Of a stretch of 6,688 nt of DNA, positions 4,849-6,688 are shown in pieces. Where the stretch lies: positions 1 to 6,688 of the forward strand of contig JAJXZZ010000183.1 in the NCBI GenBank assembly GCA_021779795.1. Direction: 5' to 3'. Position 1 is the first letter of the stretch, and each line of letters begins with the position of its first letter. Made by a program: the position numbers and the translations under genes. Under the pieces are notes generated by a model that worked only from the letters and a program-made list of their open reading frames with translations, made no database searches and was not told the origin of the DNA. The stretch is from Acidobacteriota bacterium. GTDB lineage: Bacteria; Acidobacteriota; Vicinamibacteria; Vicinamibacterales; Fen-181.

Positions 4849-6688
4849 CCGGCTGAGGCGCCGCGTCATCGCCAGCGCCGATCCCGTCGCCCGCGACGAG
4901 CTTCCGCAGTTCCTCCCCTTCGATGACTTCCTTCTCGAGCAGCCGGCGCGCCACCAGGGCCAGCGTCTCGCGGCGTTCGGCCAGGATGGCGCGCGCCCGC
5001 TCGTGGGCCCCGTCCACGATGCGCCGCACCTCGGCGTCGATCTCCCGCGCCGTCTCCTCGGCGTAGTGGCCGCGCTCGCCGCCGAGCGGCACGTCGAGGA
5101 ACCGGTTCCCGCCGTGGTGGTCGTAGGTCACCGCGCCCAGCTTCTCGGACATGCCGTACTCGGTGACCATGGCGCGCGCGATGTCGCTCGCCCGCTGCAG
5201 GTCGTTCTGGGCGCCGGTCGTGATGTCGCCCATCGCCAGCTCCTCGGCCGACCGGCCGCCGAGCAGCACGGCGAGCTGGTCGTGGAGCGCGCCGCGCGTC
5301 ATCAGGTACCGGTCCTCGAGCGGCAGCTGCATCGTGTAGCCGAGCGCGCCGAACCCGCGCTGCACGATCGAGATCTTGTGCACGGGGTCGAGGCCGGGGA
5401 TCACGGTGGCGACGATCGCGTGGCCCGACTCGTGGTAGGCCACGATCTCGCGCTCGCGGTCGTTCATCACCCGTTTCTTCTCGAGGCCCGCGATGGTCCG
5501 GTCGATGGCCTCGTCGAACTCCGCCATCTCGACGTGGGGCTTGTTGCGCCGCGCCGCGAGCAGCGCCGCCTCGTTGACGAGGTTCCCGAGGTCGGCGCCC
5601 GCGAACCCCGCGGTCCGCGCGGCCACGATCTTGAGATCGACCGCCGGGTCCACCTTCACGCCGCGGACGTGGATGGCGAGGATCGCCTCGCGCCCCTTCA
5701 CGTCCGGCTTGTCCACCAGCACCTGCCGGTCGAACCGGCCGGGCCGGAGCAGGGCCGAGTCGAGCACCTCGGGCCGGTTGGTCGCGGCCATGATGATGAC
5801 GCCCTTGCGCGCGTCGAACCCGTCCATCTCGGCGAGCAGCTGGTTGAGCGTCTGCTCGCGCTCCTCGTGGCTGCCGAGGGGGCTCTGGACGCGGGCCCGG
5901 CCGAGCGCGTCGAGCTCGTCGATGAAGACGATGCACGGCGCCTTCGCCTCGGCCTGCTGGAACAGGTCGCGCACGCGCGCCGCGCCGACGCCGACGAACA
6001 TCTCGACGAACTCCGACCCGCTCAGGCTGAAGAACGGCACGTGCGCCTCGCCGGCCACGGCGCGCGCCAGCAGCGTCTTGCCGGTGCCCGGCGGCCCGAC
6101 GAGCAGCACCCCCTTCGGGATCCGGCCGCCGAGCTGCGTGTACTTCCTCGGCGTCCGCAGGAACTCCACGATCTCCTTCAGCTCGTCCTCGGCCTCGTCC
6201 ACGCCCGCCACGTCGGCGAAGGTCACCTTCACGTCGTCCTCGGCGTAGATCTTCCCGCGGCTGCGGGCGAACGACATCACGCCCCCCTCGGCGCCGCCCA
6301 TCCGGCGGAAGAAGAAGCTCGAGACCCCGATGATGAGGAGCAGCGGCAGTACCCAGCTCAGGAGGTCGGGCAGCCAGTGGCTCGACACCTCGCCGGTGAA
6401 CTTGACCTTGTGCGCCTCGAGGTCCTCCACGAGCTTCGGGTCGTCGACGCGCGTCGTCACGAACGCCTTCGACTTGTCGTTCGCCGGCCCCTTGAGCTGG
6501 CCCCGGATGGTCTGGTCGCTGACCGTGACCTCGGCCACCTTGTCCTGGGCCACCAGGGTCTTGAACTCGCTGTACGGGATCGTGCGGCCCGACGGCAGGA
6601 AGAGGACCGTCTGCAGGATCGCGAGCAGCACGAACAGGGCGATCAGGTACCAGGTGGACCGGACCGGCCGCGGGGCGGCCGGCCGGCC
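4817..6688 (-). CDS. ftsH: ATP-dependent zinc metalloprotease FtsH, 5' end outside the window
   Basis: FtsH is a hexameric inner-membrane AAA+ protease that pulls out and degrades membrane and regulatory proteins. 623 residues are visible, counted from the codon at 6686-6688. The first membrane segment is about 12-31, followed by a short periplasmic domain (about 32-105) and the second segment (about 106-127). The AAA domain has Walker A GPPGTGKT (198-205; bases 6074-6097), the pore loop FVGVGA (231-236), Walker B CIVFIDELD (252-260) and the second region of homology from MAATNRP to the arginines R315 and R318. The zinc site is HESGH (419-423; bases 5420-5434), with D496 in TTGAQNDLQRA as likely third ligand. 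A GTG at 6629-6631 gives a 604-residue frame but falls inside the first membrane segment. The frame stays open to the edge and encodes a basic, proline-rich stretch first, so the true start lies beyond 6688. The C-terminal tail after about residue 600 is Gly/Ala/Pro-rich and repeat-encoded. It converges on rho. Confidence 0.96.
   Translation of the reverse strand, partial: GRPAAPRPVRSTWYLIALFVLLAILQTVLFLPSGRTIPYSEFKTLVAQDKVAEVTVSDQTIRGQLKGPANDKSKAFVTTRVDDPKLVEDLEAHKVKFTGEVSSHWLPDLLSWVLPLLLIIGVSSFFFRRMGGAEGGVMSFARSRGKIYAEDDVKVTFADVAGVDEAEDELKEIVEFLRTPRKYTQLGGRIPKGVLLVGPPGTGKTLLARAVAGEAHVPFFSLSGSEFVEMFVGVGAARVRDLFQQAEAKAPCIVFIDELDALGRARVQSPLGSHEEREQTLNQLLAEMDGFDARKGVIIMAATNRPEVLDSALLRPGRFDRQVLVDKPDVKGREAILAIHVRGVKVDPAVDLKIVAARTAGFAGADLGNLVNEAALLAARRNKPHVEMAEFDEAIDRTIAGLEKKRVMNDREREIVAYHESGHAIVATVIPGLDPVHKISIVQRGFGALGYTMQLPLEDRYLMTRGALHDQLAVLLGGRSAEELAMGDITTGAQNDLQRASDIARAMVTEYGMSEKLGAVTYDHHGGNRFLDVPLGGERGHYAEETAREIDAEVRRIVDGAHERARAILAERRETLALVARRLLEKEVIEGEELRKLVAGDGIGAGDDAAPQPAGGRGPRAEG

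Noticed and set aside
4660..4926. Short plus-strand frame in the rho-ftsH gap
   Set aside because: Its translation is compositionally biased, it runs over the ftsH 3' end, it has no ribosome-binding site, and the heptamer repeats explain much of it.
4866..5936. 356-residue minus-strand frame overlapping ftsH in another frame
   Set aside because: It is an Arg/Ala/Gly/Pro-rich shadow of ftsH with no motif, while ftsH itself has every catalytic motif intact.
6675..6688. GGCCGGCC-type palindromic run at the right edge
   Set aside because: It lies in frame with ftsH and encodes ordinary Gly/Arg/Pro/Ala residues before the first membrane segment. It looks like GC-rich coding sequence, not a site.

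Overview
This GC-rich window (roughly two thirds or more G+C by eye) comes from a bacterial chromosome and is dense with housekeeping genes. Four genes read rightward: a PLP aminotransferase (1-1233), a GlcD-type FAD oxidase (1258-2646), a small CoA-binding protein (2688-3059) and transcription termination factor Rho (3270-4658). An FtsH membrane protease reads leftward (4817-6688) and runs off the right edge. The base composition, the stand-alone GlcD, the CoA-binding subfamily and the heptamer repeats would suit an acidobacterium such as the Vicinamibacteria. That assignment is inference from general familiarity, because the window has no rRNA or other decisive marker.

Layout: the aminotransferase and glcD are 24 bases apart, with a clear Shine-Dalgarno sequence before a GTG start, and look like one transcription unit. 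Together they could make a 2-oxo acid such as glyoxylate and then aminate it. A GC-only hairpin follows the glcD stop. Next comes a TATACT -10 element placed so that transcription would begin on, or very close to, the A of the next ATG, so the CoA-binding gene may be leaderless. The 210-base gap before rho holds three AGCCCGW heptamers, a textbook sigma-70-type promoter (TTGACA, 18 bases, TATACT), two mutually exclusive hairpins and a possible 17-codon leader peptide ending Pro-Pro-stop. This layout suggests that rho is controlled in its leader, as it is in enterobacteria.

The 158 bases between the convergent rho and ftsH genes have no gene. They hold three consecutive stem-loops, and all their G-U wobbles work only in the rho-strand RNA. 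Five degenerate heptamers then run into the 3' end of ftsH and contain its stop codon.

I see no mobile element, CRISPR array, tRNA or rRNA, and no clearly new multi-gene system. The points most worth a second look are non-coding: the rho leader, the structured rho 3' region, the leaderless promoter and the two heptamer arrays.
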